Assembly (NCBI GenBank): GCA_002435585.1
Contig: DJDY01000026.1
Span: 209-7,416 of the forward strand
Length of the DNA: 7,208 nt
Reading direction: 5' to 3'
DNA from: Lachnospira sp. UBA5912
GTDB lineage: Bacteria; Bacillota; Clostridia; Lachnospirales; Lachnospiraceae
Within the stretch, counting starts at the first letter, position 1. Every line of letters starts with the position of its first letter. The notes beneath the pieces are model-generated. The model was not told the DNA's origin. It did no database searches and worked only from the letters and a program-made list of their open reading frames with translations. A program made the translations under genes and the position numbers. Positions 1 through 6,124 of this stretch are shown in pieces.

Positions 1-322
1 AACGATAATGGCAGGGTTGTTTTTATTTATGCCATGTTGTAGATGATTGTAGATTATTTTGGCTAATAGGTTAATATTATTGAAAATATCTGATTATGTA
101 TAAAGTGGATAGTAATACGTAACGGCGACATGAAATGTGTAAATCAAAGTTAAATAGTAATATAAAATGTGATGAATACATCAGAATAACAGCATAAAAT
201 GTGAAATAATGCCAAAATAACGTCAAAAAATGTGATAAACATATTGAAATAACAACATAAAATATGAGAGAATTTAATAGAAAATCGTAATTTAATTGTT
301 AAAAGGAAAGTGAAGATAATAT
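1..322. other. AT-rich intergenic region without a recognisable gene
   Basis: No convincing coding region lies here. The first 42 bases are open in frame 1 up to a TAG at 40-42, and could be the tail of a gene to the left, but 13 codons are too few to judge. Visible structure includes two copies of TTGTAGAT ten bases apart (37-44 and 47-54) and the periodic AAATGTG array from about 101 to 266, described separately. The region ends with the ribosome binding site of the DUF1294 gene. I found no -35/-10 pair with good hexamers and spacing, so the promoter of that gene is not identified. Confidence 0.6.
101..266 (+). repeat. Tandem array of an AAATGTG-centred motif with a 31-32 bp period
   Basis: AAATGTG occurs at 133-139, 165-171, 197-203 and 228-234, with AAATATG at 260-266. 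The steps are 32, 32, 31 and 32 bp. A weaker sixth copy, TAAAGTG (5 of 7 matches), sits exactly 32 bp earlier at 101-107. In the last three copies the match extends upstream as AATAAC, two variable bases, CA, then A-rich sequence into AAATGTG. The bases between cores are otherwise different. The period is close to three turns of B-DNA, so the cores face the same side of the helix. The arrangement resembles iterons or a multi-site operator, but which protein binds, if any, is unknown. No further copy is found at 69-75 or 292-298. Confidence 0.7.
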
Positions 323-598
323 ATGGATTTATTAAAGGTAATAGATGTATGGCTTATTTTTATTAATATATTTACATTTGCTGCATATGCGCTGGATAAA
401 TATAAGGCAATACATCATGCGTGGAGAATCCCCGAAAGAACTCTCATACTGCTTGCTGTTATAGGTGGTTCTGTTGGAGCATTGATTGCTATGTATACAG
501 TAAGACATAAGACTAAACACAAGAAGTTTGTGATAGGTGTGCCAGCTATACTTATTGTGCAGATAGTTCTTGCATATCTGATACGAAATATAATGTAA
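323..598 (+). CDS. DUF1294 family small membrane protein
   Basis: This 91-residue protein matches the DUF1294 family, small bacterial membrane proteins with no established function. The family pattern is visible: a first hydrophobic segment (about 5-24) running into YALDKYKA (22-29), then RIPERTL (35-41), a glycine-containing second segment (about 40-60, VIGGSVGALIAMY), the basic motif RHKTKH (61-66) and a third hydrophobic segment (about 69-87). The length is normal for a stand-alone DUF1294 protein; other members carry an N-terminal cold-shock domain that is absent here. The ATG is preceded by AAGGAAAG at 303-310, a rather distant site. It lies 52 bases before the amidohydrolase on the same strand, so cotranscription is possible but not shown. 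The family call is secure; the function is unknown. Confidence 0.9.
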   Translation: MDLLKVIDVWLIFINIFTFAAYALDKYKAIHHAWRIPERTLILLAVIGGSVGALIAMYTVRHKTKHKKFVIGVPAILIVQIVLAYLIRNIM

Positions 599-620
599 AT
601 GTTTAAAGAAATGAATAATA

Positions 621-634
621 GCGCAAAAATGCGC
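621..634 (+). other. Small GCGC hairpin before the amidohydrolase
   Basis: GCGCA, an AAAA loop and TGCGC form a perfect five-base-pair stem just upstream of the ribosome binding site of the amidohydrolase. It stands out because its flanks are very AT-rich. It has no following T-run, so it is not a classical terminator. It could influence RNA processing or translation between the two genes, or be incidental. Confidence 0.35.
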
Positions 635-635
635 A

Positions 636-644
636 GAAGTGAGG
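636..644 (+). promoter_or_regulatory. Ribosome binding site that fixes the amidohydrolase start
   Basis: GAAGTGAGG lies six bases before the ATG at 651. A GTG at 639 is in the same frame and would extend the protein by four residues, but that codon is part of this purine-rich site itself. The ATG at 651 is therefore the better start. Confidence 0.75.
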
Positions 645-650
645 ATTAGT

Positions 651-1931
651 ATGAAATATGCGATAATAAACGGGAAAATACTTGATGGAAATAAAGATAT
701 GGAAGTAAAGGAAGGATATTCTATTCTTGTTGATAGCGATAAGATAGCAAGCATAACGAATGATGAAAACATTCCTAAAGAGTATAAGATTATAGACATT
801 GAAGGAAAGTACATAATGCCAGGACTAATCAATATGCATGTTCATCTGGCAGGAAGCGGCAAACCACAGAAGAAACAAAGAGATAATGAAAAGCTTGTTA
901 AAAACCTGCTTGGCAATCCATTAACAAGATCCATAGCATATAGAATGGTAAAAAATTTTGCCAAGACAGAGCTTATGAGTGGTGTTACCACTATAAGAAC
1001 GGTTGGAGGTCTGTCAGACTTTGATACAAGGGCAAGAGATGAGATATATGCAGGAAGTGCCATAGGACCAAGAATTCTTGCGGCTAATGAAGGAATATCA
1101 GTACCAGGAGGACATATGGCAGGTTCTGTTGCTATTGCAGCCCATTCAATAGATGAGGCCCTAGCACAGGTAGATAAGGCTAAGGAGCAGAAAGCCGATA
1201 TTATAAAGCTTATGATAACAGGTGGTGTTATGGATGCTAAAGCTAAAGGTGTACCTGGCGAGCTTAAGATGTCACCGGATATGGTAGAGGCAGTATGCGA
1301 TAAGGCACATAAGCTTGGATATATGGTAGCAGCCCACGTAGAGTCACCAGAGGGAGTACGTGTGGCACTTGAGGGTGGTGTTGATTCTATTGAACATGGT
1401 GCTAAACCTGATGAGAATATAATAAGATTGTTTAAAGAGAAAAATGCATTTTTATGCACAACTATATCTCCTGCTCTTCCATATGCTCTTTTTGACAGAA
1501 GCATATCTAATGCATCAGAGGTGGAGCAGTATAATGGTAATGTTGTTTTTGAGGGAATTATAGAGAATTCAAAGGCAGCACTTGCCAATGATATTCCTGT
1601 CGTTCTTGGTAATGATGTCGGATGTCCATGGATAACACAGTATGATTTCTGGAGAGAATTGTTCTACTTCCATAAGTATGTTGGCGTAAGCAATTCATTT
1701 GCACTGTATACAGCAACATTGAATAGTGCAAGGCTTGCAGGAATAGGTGATGTAACAGGTTCTATAGAGAATGGAAAATGTGCTGATATGATAGTTACAA
1801 AAGCCAATCCATTGGAGGACTTACGTGCATTAAGGCATGTTGATATGGTAATAGCGAGGGGAAATATATATGATAAGCTTGAGTTTAAGAAAAGAAAAAA
1901 TGTAGAAGAACAGCTGGATAAATATCTATAA
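651..1931 (+). CDS. Metal-dependent amidohydrolase family protein (imidazolonepropionase/prolidase-like)
   Basis: This is a cytosolic amidohydrolase-superfamily enzyme of 426 residues when started at the ATG at 651; no signal peptide is visible. In that numbering, the metal-binding HxH follows strand 1 in the motif MHVHL (H63, H65). A lysine in the IIKLMITGG motif (K186) is the probable carboxylated bridging ligand. Two further histidines are in AAHVES (H229) and IEHG (H249), and the catalytic aspartate is in GNDVG (D322). The C-terminal part (about 354-390, LNSARLAG, then GSIENGKCADMIV) folds back into the small beta domain typical of this group. All expected ligands are present, so it should be an active hydrolase. 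The set fits the subgroup of imidazolonepropionase-like and Xaa-Pro dipeptidase-like amidohydrolases, whose substrates are hard to predict. No histidine-degradation genes lie nearby, so I do not call it hutI. Confidence 0.9.
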   Translation: MKYAIINGKILDGNKDMEVKEGYSILVDSDKIASITNDENIPKEYKIIDIEGKYIMPGLINMHVHLAGSGKPQKKQRDNEKLVKNLLGNPLTRSIAYRMVKNFAKTELMSGVTTIRTVGGLSDFDTRARDEIYAGSAIGPRILAANEGISVPGGHMAGSVAIAAHSIDEALAQVDKAKEQKADIIKLMITGGVMDAKAKGVPGELKMSPDMVEAVCDKAHKLGYMVAAHVESPEGVRVALEGGVDSIEHGAKPDENIIRLFKEKNAFLCTTISPALPYALFDRSISNASEVEQYNGNVVFEGIIENSKAALANDIPVVLGNDVGCPWITQYDFWRELFYFHKYVGVSNSFALYTATLNSARLAGIGDVTGSIENGKCADMIVTKANPLEDLRALRHVDMVIARGNIYDKLEFKKRKNVEEQLDKYL

Positions 1932-1963
1932 TATTATGTAAGTGTCAAAGGTATAAAAGGATG

Positions 1964-1979
1964 TTTCTGCCTGCAGAAA
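1964..1979 (+). other. Short inverted repeat downstream of the amidohydrolase
   Basis: TTTCTGC and GCAGAAA are separated by CT, giving at least a six-base-pair hairpin with a four-base loop. It lies 33 bases after the amidohydrolase stop. No run of T follows on the plus strand, so it is at best a weak transcription end or an RNA-stabilising element. Confidence 0.35.
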
Positions 1980-2042
1980 AAGATGTGTCATAACAAGAAA
2001 ATATGAATATATATACATTTATCTATATTTCTCCATCAACGG

Positions 2043-2056
2043 CGAACAAATGTTTG
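2043..2056 (+). promoter_or_regulatory. LexA (DinR) SOS box
   Basis: CGAACAAATGTTTG matches every position of the Gram-positive LexA operator consensus CGAACRNRYGTTYG (established for Bacillus subtilis DinR/LexA). It overlaps the first three bases of the -35 hexamer TTGAAC of the promoter before the helicase, an ideal place for a repressor to block RNA polymerase. Damage-induced RecA-stimulated LexA self-cleavage would then switch on the helicase and its downstream neighbour. A second box is not seen in the rest of the gap. Confidence 0.85.
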
Positions 2057-2082
2057 AACCTGGCTTATATGTATGCTACAAT
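2054..2082 (+). promoter_or_regulatory. Sigma-A-type promoter for the helicase-LOG operon
   Basis: The -35 element TTGAAC (2054-2059) and the -10 element TACAAT (2077-2082) are 17 bases apart, the optimal spacing. TGC directly before the -10 makes it an extended -10. Transcription should start near 2089, leaving a leader of about 50 bases before the ATG at 2140. The -35 is shared with the LexA box. Confidence 0.8.
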
Positions 2083-2139
2083 ATAAACAACATATGAACA
2101 GCGAATAAGATTATAGAAATTTATGGAGATTCAGAAAAT

Positions 2140-4269
2140 ATGAACATACCAGAAAGGGCGACTAAAGAACAGGTTAAGGCAATTACCGAGACAGAAGGGA
2201 ATATAAGAGTTTCCTCTGTTCCTGGTTCAGGAAAGACATTTGTACTTACATATAGAATAGCATATCTTATAACGGAACTTTTTGTTGAACCATCATCTAT
2301 TGTGGCACTTACATTTACGAATAAAGCGGCTTCGCAGATGAAGCATAGATTAAAGGATATAGTTGGAGATAATGCAAACTGTTTTACAGGAACATTTCAT
2401 GGATATTGTAACATGTTTTTAAAAGAGGAGATTCATAGAGTTACATTTCCTAAGACATTTACTATTCTTGATAAAAAAGCACAGATAGATATGATAAAAG
2501 ATGTTGCAGAGGATATGGGCATATCGCTTAAGGATAACACTGCAAAGAAGATTATGAATGATATAGATATTGCAAAGCAGGATATGTCATATGTTGAACT
2601 TATGGCAAGCTACGATAAGTCAGAACTTAAAAGAAGAGCGGCTTTTGAAAAGAATCAGGACAGGAAGATATTTTATAATTATCTTAGACGGCAGTGTGAT
2701 AATTATGCGCTTGATTTTGAAGATCTTATTAACTTCACATTATATATATTAAACAGGGATGAGGATGTGCGTATAAGATGGCAGGAGAAGTGTCAGTATG
2801 TGCTGTGCGATGAATATCAGGATGTTAATATGAAGCAGGATATGTTACTTTCTATTCTTAGTGGTATGTATCAGAATCTGTTCGTTGTAGGAGACGATGA
2901 CCAGAATATATACACATGGCGCGGTTCCAACCCGGAGTATATGATTCAGTTTGATAAGACTCATGAAGATGCCAAGGATTACAGCCTGACCGAGAATTTC
3001 AGGAGTACTCCGCAGATTGTTGATGTAGCAAAGTCTCTTATATCTGCTAATCAGAACAGGTTAGAAAAGCAGATGATATCTAACAGACCTGATGGGTGTA
3101 AGCCGGTATTTAATTCTTTAGAGACAGAAGAAAAAGAGTCATTATGGATAGCAGACACAATACTTGATGATATTGGAAAGAATATGAAATATAGTGACCA
3201 TACATTGCTGGTAAGGGCGGCATCACAGACGAGGTCAATAGAAGAAGCATTTGTTAAAAGAAAGATTCCATATAAGATATTAAGTGGTGCCAAGTTTTAT
3301 GATAGTGAAGAGATAAGAACGGTGCTTTCATATATGAGAATGGTGTATAATCTTACAGATATGGATTTTTTATACACAATATCAAGACCAAGAAGAGGTT
3401 TTGGAAAGAAATCGGTGGAGAAGTTAAAGAGTGCAGCAGAAGACGATGGGTGCAGTCTTTTTACTGAACTTGGAAGACAGATAGAAGCCGGGAACATAAC
3501 TCAGAAAGCTGTTATATCATATTATGAAGATATGTGTGAGCTGCATAAAACATATGCTGCTTATAGCTGTACAGATATAGTGAACCGGTGTCTTGATATG
3601 GGGTATAGGAAGGCACTTGAACAGGATATAGACCAGACAAGACTTGATAATGTATCAGAGCTTATAAGAACTATAACCGCACTTGAGGATGATAATCAGG
3701 AGAAAGTAGAGCTTGCCGATTTGTTAAGCCATTTTGCATTGTTTTCGGCCCAGGATGATGATGGCGAATATAATGTTGTAAAGGTTATGACGATTCATAC
3801 ATCAAAGGGACTTGAGTTTGACACTGTGTTTGTACCAGGACTTGTTGAGGGACAGTTTCCAAGTAACAGACTGCGTAACGAGGATGAGTATGAAGAAGAA
3901 CGAAGATTATTATATGTTGCCATAACGAGAGCTAAGAACATGTTGTATCTTAGTACCTATAGAAAAAGGGATGCCAGGTTTTATGCAAGACCATCAGCTT
4001 TTTTAAGTGATATAGATACGGACCTGCTTGATTGTATCAATGGCAGCAGGATAGTGATTCGTGGCGAGTCTTGTCAGATGCTTCCAAAGGCTTTGTTTGA
4101 AGTTGGAGATAAAGTAGAACACAAAGTGTTTGGAAAAGGTGAGATTGTAAAGATAGATAAGGTGACACAGACTTATGAGATAAAGTTTGAGAATATAAGA
4201 GGAACAAGGAGACTTATGTTCAGGGCTGAGCTTTTAAGAGTGGAGAATCCCCAAGATGCAGACTTGTAA
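2140..4269 (+). CDS. UvrD/PcrA-type superfamily 1A DNA helicase, SOS-controlled
   Basis: This ATP-dependent 3'-5' DNA helicase of 709 residues should unwind DNA or strip proteins from it during repair. All SF1A motifs are present: Walker A VPGSGKT (27-33), motif Ia ALTFTNKAA (56-64), Ib TGTFHGYC (83-90), Walker B DEYQD (224-228), motif III GDDDQNIYTWRGS (251-263), motif IV LTENFRS (283-289), motif V TIHTSKGLEFD (551-561) and motif VI LYVAITRAK (591-599) with the arginine finger R597. The C-terminus (about 653-702, FEVGDKVEHKVFGKG onward) matches the Tudor-like domain of PcrA that contacts RNA polymerase. Length is slightly below typical PcrA. The Walker A sequence VPGSGKT in place of the usual GAGSGKT, and no ligA or pcrB alongside, suggest a PcrA-like paralogue, so no symbol is given. 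TGGAGAT at 2124-2130 is the ribosome binding site. Confidence 0.95.
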   Translation: MNIPERATKEQVKAITETEGNIRVSSVPGSGKTFVLTYRIAYLITELFVEPSSIVALTFTNKAASQMKHRLKDIVGDNANCFTGTFHGYCNMFLKEEIHRVTFPKTFTILDKKAQIDMIKDVAEDMGISLKDNTAKKIMNDIDIAKQDMSYVELMASYDKSELKRRAAFEKNQDRKIFYNYLRRQCDNYALDFEDLINFTLYILNRDEDVRIRWQEKCQYVLCDEYQDVNMKQDMLLSILSGMYQNLFVVGDDDQNIYTWRGSNPEYMIQFDKTHEDAKDYSLTENFRSTPQIVDVAKSLISANQNRLEKQMISNRPDGCKPVFNSLETEEKESLWIADTILDDIGKNMKYSDHTLLVRAASQTRSIEEAFVKRKIPYKILSGAKFYDSEEIRTVLSYMRMVYNLTDMDFLYTISRPRRGFGKKSVEKLKSAAEDDGCSLFTELGRQIEAGNITQKAVISYYEDMCELHKTYAAYSCTDIVNRCLDMGYRKALEQDIDQTRLDNVSELIRTITALEDDNQEKVELADLLSHFALFSAQDDDGEYNVVKVMTIHTSKGLEFDTVFVPGLVEGQFPSNRLRNEDEYEEERRLLYVAITRAKNMLYLSTYRKRDARFYARPSAFLSDIDTDLLDCINGSRIVIRGESCQMLPKALFEVGDKVEHKVFGKGEIVKIDKVTQTYEIKFENIRGTRRLMFRAELLRVENPQDADL

Positions 4270-4304
4270 TGAATATGGAAAAAGCAGTATATAGAAAAGA
4301 TAAC

Positions 4305-4310
4305 GAGAGG
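4305..4310 (+). promoter_or_regulatory. Internal ribosome binding site for the LOG gene
   Basis: GAGAGG precedes two in-frame starts: ATG at 4314 (three bases away) and GTG at 4320 (nine bases away). The frame also has ATGs at 4269 and 4275, but the only purine-rich site before them, GGAG at 4242-4245, is 23 bases or more away. The site supports a start at 4314 or 4320. Confidence 0.55.
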
Positions 4311-4313
4311 TAC

Positions 4314-4877
4314 ATGACAGTGAATATAACAGTATATTTAGGAGCTAATAAAGGCATAGATAATACGCTTACTACAGCAGTAAGAGAACTTGGAACCTGG
4401 ATAGGAAAAAATGGGAATATGCTTGTATATGGTGGTTCTAAAACAGGACTTATGGGTGAACTTGCAGAAAGTGTGCTTATGGCAGGTGGTAAAGTAACTG
4501 GTGTTGAACCACAGTTTTTCGTGGATGCAGAAGTGCAATATGATGATATTACAGAGCTTATTGTGACTAAAGATATGACAGAAAGAAAGACAAAGATGAT
4601 AGAACTTGGGGATGCATTTATAGCATTTCCAGGTGGAACAGGAACACTTGAAGAGATAACTGAGGTTATGTCAAAGCTGTCTTTAAACCAGCTTGATGCA
4701 CCATGTATATTCTATAATCTTAACGGATATTATGACAGTATGAAAGAACTGCTTTCACATATGATAAAGATGGGTTTGTCAACTAAAGAGCGCCAGAAGG
4801 ATATATATTTTGCATCTGACCTTATGGGAGTTACAGATATAATTAGCAGGTTTTATAGTCATACAAAACGGGACTAA
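4314..4877 (+). CDS. LOG-family (TIGR00730) nucleoside-monophosphate phosphoribohydrolase-like protein
   Basis: This Rossmann-fold protein belongs to the LOG/lysine-decarboxylase-like family, whose members cleave the N-glycosidic bond of nucleoside 5'-monophosphates (cytokinin nucleotides in plants) to give base and ribose 5-phosphate. In the 187-residue form, the family motifs are VYGGSKTGLMG (38-48), the region around MTERKTKM (88-95), and the signature PGGTGTLEE (106-114) that binds phosphoribose and holds the catalytic glutamate. The open frame reaches back to ATG 4269, which overlaps the helicase stop in TAATG and would add 15 residues. I prefer 4314 because the conserved family sequence begins at NITVYLGANKG and a GAGAGG site lies just before; GTG 4320 is also possible. 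Overlap with the helicase implies one transcript under the LexA-controlled promoter. The physiological substrate is unknown. Confidence 0.9.
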   Translation: MTVNITVYLGANKGIDNTLTTAVRELGTWIGKNGNMLVYGGSKTGLMGELAESVLMAGGKVTGVEPQFFVDAEVQYDDITELIVTKDMTERKTKMIELGDAFIAFPGGTGTLEEITEVMSKLSLNQLDAPCIFYNLNGYYDSMKELLSHMIKMGLSTKERQKDIYFASDLMGVTDIISRFYSHTKRD

Positions 4878-4923
4878 GGTGTTAAAAGAGCATATTTGTA
4901 AATAAAAGAATATACATAGAAAA

Positions 4924-4967
4924 TATCAGGATTGAATATTTCGGACATGAAATAATCAACCCTGATA
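4924..4967. terminator. Long hairpin between convergent genes, probable terminator
   Basis: TATCAGG (4924-4930) pairs with CCTGATA (4961-4967). After one mismatch, TTGA pairs with TCAA; after a second mismatch, TATTTC pairs with GAAATA. This gives 17 pairs in 19 positions around a six-base GGACAT loop (4943-4948). On the minus strand the stem is followed by TTTTC, which suits termination of the flavodoxin lipoprotein gene. On the plus strand no T-run follows, so termination of the LOG transcript there would be weaker. It may instead be a dispersed palindromic repeat. Confidence 0.65.
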
Positions 4968-5013
4968 CCATAATATGTGGCAAGAGTCAAAAACAATTAA
5001 TATAATCTTTTAA

Positions 5014-5811
5014 TTATTTAAGCCCATTCTTAGCAAGCCATGCTGATATATCAGAACCAGAATCAGCAACCTTATCCTGCATGATTGACAGACCATCGGT
5101 TACTTTAGCCCCTGGTTCAAGCTGCTTTATTGTTTTAACAGTATCAACAAGCCCACTGCCGCCAGAAGTTACAACAGGTGCTATAGTTTTGCCGGAAAAG
5201 TCATATTCATCGAAAAATGTATACATAGCCATAGGCATATCATACCACCATATAGGATATAAAACGATGATAGTATCATACTGGCTGATATCAGTTATAT
5301 GTGATGCAAGCACTGGCTTAACTTTGTTCTTTCCATCTGTACGGGCCTGTTCAACTAATCCATTATCGTAGTCAGGTGAGTATTGCTGTTCTGTAAGAAT
5401 AGTGAATACATCTGCACCGGTCTGTTGTTTTAAGTATTCGGCGATTATATCGTTATTACCTTTTCTTTTGCCATTAACCATGGTTACACTGGCAGAACAT
5501 AAAGAATCGGCATATGTTTTAGAGTTTATTTTATCGGATTCTGTGTTATCAAAGTAAGAAAAATATGCAATAAGGATATGACTGTTGCCAGAATTATTAT
5601 CAGAGCTGTTAATATTAAGGCTGCCGTTGTTATCATTAGAAGACGAATTGTTATCACTTTCACCATTGAACTGTGACTGTGCAACAGTCTTTGAAGTACC
5701 ATTGTTATCAGAACTGGCAGTTGTGCTGCCACAGGCTGTAAGTCCGAGAATAGCTCCAGCTGTGAGTATGTACGCTAATGTCTTTTTGATAGTCTTGTTT
5801 AATTTATACAT
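5014..5811 (-). CDS. Flavodoxin-like lipoprotein
   Basis: This 265-residue protein is predicted to be exported and lipid-anchored outside the membrane, where an FMN-binding flavodoxin domain could take part in electron transfer or quinone/substrate reduction. Basic residues (KLNKTIKK) precede a hydrophobic segment (about 11-23) and the lipobox LTAC, with C27 as the lipidated cysteine. Residues 28-77 form a low-complexity linker rich in Asn, Ser, Asp and Gly. The flavodoxin domain (78-265) begins ILIAYFSYFDNT, an atypical phosphate-binding loop, and contains VLYPIWWYDMP (183-193) and TSGGSG (215-220), typical of the flavodoxin_4 family found in Clostridia. AGGAGG at 5820-5825, eight bases upstream on the coding strand, supports the start. 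It is a single gene, convergent with the LOG gene and divergent from metF. The redox partner is unknown. Confidence 0.9.
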   Translation of the reverse strand: MYKLNKTIKKTLAYILTAGAILGLTACGSTTASSDNNGTSKTVAQSQFNGESDNNSSSNDNNGSLNINSSDNNSGNSHILIAYFSYFDNTESDKINSKTYADSLCSASVTMVNGKRKGNNDIIAEYLKQQTGADVFTILTEQQYSPDYDNGLVEQARTDGKNKVKPVLASHITDISQYDTIIVLYPIWWYDMPMAMYTFFDEYDFSGKTIAPVVTSGGSGLVDTVKTIKQLEPGAKVTDGLSIMQDKVADSGSDISAWLAKNGLK

Positions 5812-5915
5812 AGTTTATACCTCCTGTATTATGTATTTAATTGCAATATTGTGTATACATTTATTATGCCTCTCACATCGTATTATCAGTTAAGTTATAA
5901 CATCTGGAGTTAACT

Positions 5916-5929
5916 ACAGGTCGAGCTGT
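5916..5929. promoter_or_regulatory. Near-perfect palindrome, possible operator
   Basis: ACAGGTCGAGCTGT is a dyad centred on TCGA, with one mismatched pair (G5920 against G5925). It is a small GC-rich island in very AT-rich sequence, about 105 bases upstream of the flavodoxin lipoprotein start. It could be an operator for that gene; no regulator is encoded nearby. Confidence 0.3.
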
Positions 5930-5940
5930 TAGATAAAGTT

Positions 5941-5996
5941 TTTAAGATAAAAAAGATAAAAAAAGATTGAAAAATGATTTGGAAAAGATTTTTTTA
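5941..5996. other. A-tracts phased at about ten bases, possible curved DNA
   Basis: Runs of four to seven A are interrupted by GAT at 5946, 5955, 5965, 5976 and 5987, steps of 9, 10, 11 and 11 bases, and followed by a run of seven T. A-tracts repeating with the helical turn are known to bend DNA and can act as upstream promoter elements. This is a structural prediction only. Confidence 0.45.
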
Positions 5997-6001
5997 AAAT
6001 T

Positions 6002-6021
6002 ATCGATTATAATTAATCGAT
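6002..6021. promoter_or_regulatory. Perfect 8-bp inverted repeat, possible operator
   Basis: ATCGATTA and TAATCGAT flank a TAAT spacer. The dyad contains TATAAT on each strand (6008-6013 on plus, 6006-6011 on minus), but neither has a good -35 at the right distance. A symmetric binding site for a dimeric regulator is the simplest reading. Regulation of metF, the lipoprotein or both is possible. Confidence 0.4.
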
Positions 6022-6048
6022 GCTTGAAAATGTTTTTGATTAATAGTA

Positions 6049-6091
6049 ACCTATATTAGATAGGTACTTTATAAAATAATATAAAGTGCTT
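6049..6091 (+). promoter_or_regulatory. Two overlapping dyads upstream of metF
   Basis: ACCTAT (6049-6054) pairs with ATAGGT (6060-6065). Separately, ACTTTATA (6066-6073) pairs with TATAAAGT (6080-6087), and as RNA this stem extends outward to 6062 and 6091 with two G-U pairs. The extended second stem uses AGGT (6062-6065), which is also in the first, so the two would exclude each other. This could be a leader switch if transcription starts upstream, or paired operators on DNA. It does not match the SAM (S-box) or tetrahydrofolate riboswitch as I know them. Confidence 0.35.
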
Positions 6092-6124
6092 TAGAGTGTT
6101 TTAATTTGAGATAGAATTAGTCTT

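Noticed and set aside
1..42. Tail of an upstream gene in frame 1, ending in TAG
   Set aside because: Only 13 codons are visible, frame 2 is open for a similar length, and nothing in the residues identifies a protein.
101..266. CRISPR array
   Set aside because: The period is right for a short array, but only about 7 bases repeat reliably, the rest of each unit drifts gradually, and no cas gene is present.
332..832. Minus-strand open frame of 166 codons across the DUF1294 gene and the amidohydrolase start
   Set aside because: It runs antisense through two supported genes and has a composition typical of a shadow frame, with no family motif.
842..1588. Long minus-strand open frame (248 codons) inside the amidohydrolase
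   Set aside because: It is antisense to a gene with clear catalytic motifs, shows no recognisable family features and is explained by codon bias on the opposite strand.
651..1931. Assignment as imidazolonepropionase (hutI)
   Set aside because: The metal ligands fit the broader amidohydrolase group, but no other histidine-degradation genes are nearby and no specific substrate motif can be confirmed.
1932..2042. Intrinsic terminator after the amidohydrolase
   Set aside because: The inverted repeat at 1964-1979 is short and followed by A's, not T's, on the coding strand.
2090..2107. Second LexA box near GAACAGCGAAT
   Set aside because: Only one half-site resembles GAAC and the paired GTTC half is missing at the required spacing.
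5585..5893. Plus-strand open frame of 102 codons opposite the lipoprotein N-terminus
   Set aside because: Its leucine- and serine-rich sequence is the antisense reading of the Asn/Ser linker and signal peptide.
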